Positions 62,610 through 64,000 of a stretch of 64,000 bases of DNA are shown piece after piece (positions within the stretch are counted from its first letter, which is position 1; every line of letters starts with the position of its first letter). This DNA comes from Okeanomitos corallinicola TIOX110. Lineage in GTDB: Bacteria > Cyanobacteriota > Cyanobacteriia > Cyanobacteriales > Nostocaceae. The position numbers and the translations under genes were made by a program. Location: positions 1,467,318-1,531,317 of the forward strand of contig NZ_CP150886.1 in the NCBI RefSeq assembly GCF_038050375.1, given 5' to 3'. The notes under the pieces are model-generated. The model did no database searches. It saw only the letters and a list, made by a program, of their open reading frames with translations, and was not told the origin of the DNA.

Positions 62610-64000
62610 TCATTTTTCCACAATTTGTTGTAGTACCAATTGCTGTTGTTTCACATACGGTACATAAGCACTGTCAGAATTAGAGACTCCATTGGCTACG
62701 ACCCCAATTAAATTTAACTTACTCAACATAGCTGTAGCTTGGGCTAAATTGTTGCGTGTGACTTTGCCAATGCTGGCTACCATCACCACACTACGACAGG
62801 ATGAAGCTGTGAGAATTGCATCTACCATACCCAGAACTGAAGGAGCATCTATGAGAACTAAATCATAGTTTTCTTCAAATGCGTTGATCAATTCAATCAT
62901 CCGGGGAGAACTTAAAAGATGAGCCGGATCTACAGGTATTGGTCCAGCGGTTAAAATGTCAATGTAAGCTGAACCTGAATATTGAATTCCTATTTGATTA
63001 GGAATAGTAACATCACTAGCTAATAGGGTTGATAAACCTTGTTCATTGGGTAGATTTAGCTGTTTATGTAAGTTAGGATCGCGCAAATTGGCATCAATTA
63101 ATAATACCTTTTTGTGTAATCGAGCCGCACTCATAGCTAAACCTAAAGTCAAGGCTGATTTACCTTCATCTGGTAATGCTGATGTCACCATTAAAGATTT
63201 TAAATCAGCTACTCCATTCAGAAGTTCGATATTTTTATAAATCAAATCCAAGGATTCCCAACGGGGTGGAGATTGCAAAACTTGAATTGTCCAAGGTGCA
63301 AGCACTTCTGGTTTACCAAAAGGTAATTTAATGATTGATTCTTTCGGTTTAGCAGGTGGTAATTTTGGTGTTGTTCCTAACAAAGGTAAGGCAAATTGTT
63401 TTTCTAATTCAGCGGTAGTGTGGACTGAATCATCAGATGCTTCTCGAATGAAGGCAGCAATACCACCTAACATTAATCCTACTACTCCACCCAATAAAAG
63501 ATTTTGCTTCATATTGGGGCCTAATTTGATTCCCTGTTGTGGTTCTTCTACTACTTCCCAATTAAATCCACCTTTGGAAAGTTCTTGACGTAGTTTCTGC
63601 TCTGCTCTTAACAATTGTTCCACTCTTTCCCGACTAAATTCTAATTGGGGCAGAATACGATTGTAATAAGCTAAAAGGGAAGGAAAACGTTTGAGTTGAG
63701 TTCTTAGTTCTCTTTCTTTTTCTGCTAAGGTCTGGTCACGAGCGCTTAAAGAAACTATATTAGTTTGGGTTTCTACTAACTCACCAGTGAGGTTAAGATC
63801 AATTTCCCCAAGCTGTCCTTGTTCAAGCAGATTATCCCCAAAACTAAATACGTTACTAGATTTTTTCCCTAATGTTCTACTAACTTCTTTTTGCAACAGT
63901 TGTTTTTGACTTTGTAACTGTTCATTTAGCTGTTGTACGCTGGGAGTGTCATCAGTAAAACGTAACCTTTCTTGTGCCAAAGCCAGCTCTGTTTTTTGAA
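62610..64000 (-). CDS. Wzc-like polysaccharide biosynthesis ATPase/tyrosine kinase, 5' partial
   Basis: The frame is open to the window edge, so the N-terminus lies outside; at least 463 residues are here. Coiled coil (KQLLQKEVSRTLGK, LAEKERELRTQL), then a GNVR-like end with one membrane segment (LLLGGVVGLMLGGIAAFI), then the ATPase: Walker A SALPDEGKSALTLGLA, Walker A' LLIDANLRDPN, Walker B YDLVLIDAPSVLG. This is the Wzz-Wzc (BY-kinase) layout that controls chain length and export of polysaccharide. The end lacks an obvious Tyr cluster (one Tyr pair, SAYVPYVKQQQ), so kinase activity on a tail is doubtful. Confidence 0.85.
   Translation of the reverse strand, partial: QKTELALAQERLRFTDDTPSVQQLNEQLQSQKQLLQKEVSRTLGKKSSNVFSFGDNLLEQGQLGEIDLNLTGELVETQTNIVSLSARDQTLAEKERELRTQLKRFPSLLAYYNRILPQLEFSRERVEQLLRAEQKLRQELSKGGFNWEVVEEPQQGIKLGPNMKQNLLLGGVVGLMLGGIAAFIREASDDSVHTTAELEKQFALPLLGTTPKLPPAKPKESIIKLPFGKPEVLAPWTIQVLQSPPRWESLDLIYKNIELLNGVADLKSLMVTSALPDEGKSALTLGLAMSAARLHKKVLLIDANLRDPNLHKQLNLPNEQGLSTLLASDVTIPNQIGIQYSGSAYIDILTAGPIPVDPAHLLSSPRMIELINAFEENYDLVLIDAPSVLGMVDAILTASSCRSVVMVASIGKVTRNNLAQATAMLSKLNLIGVVANGVSNSDSAYVPYVKQQQLVLQQIVEK

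Overview
The window comes from a filamentous, heterocyst-forming cyanobacterium (Nostocales, Nostoc/Anabaena type). The signs are HIP1 octamers (GCGATCGC) throughout, a Ycf66-family protein, a cyanobacterial Uma2 nuclease, many short palindromic repeats and domestic transposases. The right end carries a cluster that looks like the heterocyst envelope polysaccharide island (HepA-like exporter, HepC-like sugar transferase, many glycosyltransferases). No rRNA, tRNA or CRISPR array was recognised.

Left part, 1-12.4 kb, all on the minus strand: an island likely to be defensive. A three-gene CBASS operon (CD-NTase, E2-like protein, SAVED effector with a PD-(D/E)xK-type N-terminus) is followed by a tandem array of TPR-CHAT protease genes: a C-terminal remnant, an internally deleted copy, a full copy, a P-loop GTPase with membrane segments, a second full copy and a third copy running off the window. 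TAATG stop/start overlaps link members of the array.

12.4-21.4 kb: an accessory zone with a WYL-like regulator fragment, an IS1380 fragment cut by an IS630 element, a probable toxin/immunity pair started from TTG, a RelE-type toxin-antitoxin pair, a 1.5-kb insertion sequence with 17-bp ends, an orphan TniQ/TnsD-like C-terminus, and a WD40 gene broken by a 242-bp MITE-like insertion. GCGATACC-type repeats fill the gaps.

21.5-43.5 kb: housekeeping genes (acnB, gnd, type II NADH dehydrogenase, ileS) mixed with accessory modules: a DUF433 protein, three unknown ORFs, VapBC flanked by 43-bp direct repeats, a second RelE pair, a ParA pair, a SET-domain protein, a Ser/Thr kinase, and two REP-associated tyrosine transposases, each beside its own palindrome family.

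43.5-64 kb: polysaccharide genes. Glycosyltransferases (GT2, GT4 and a GT8-like enzyme), a PIG-L deacetylase, a beta-propeller membrane protein, an O-antigen-ligase-like membrane protein, an ABC exporter (HepA-like), a degenerate phosphoglycosyl transferase (HepC-like) and a Wzc-like chain-length/ATPase protein. Together they could assemble, polymerise and export one envelope polysaccharide.
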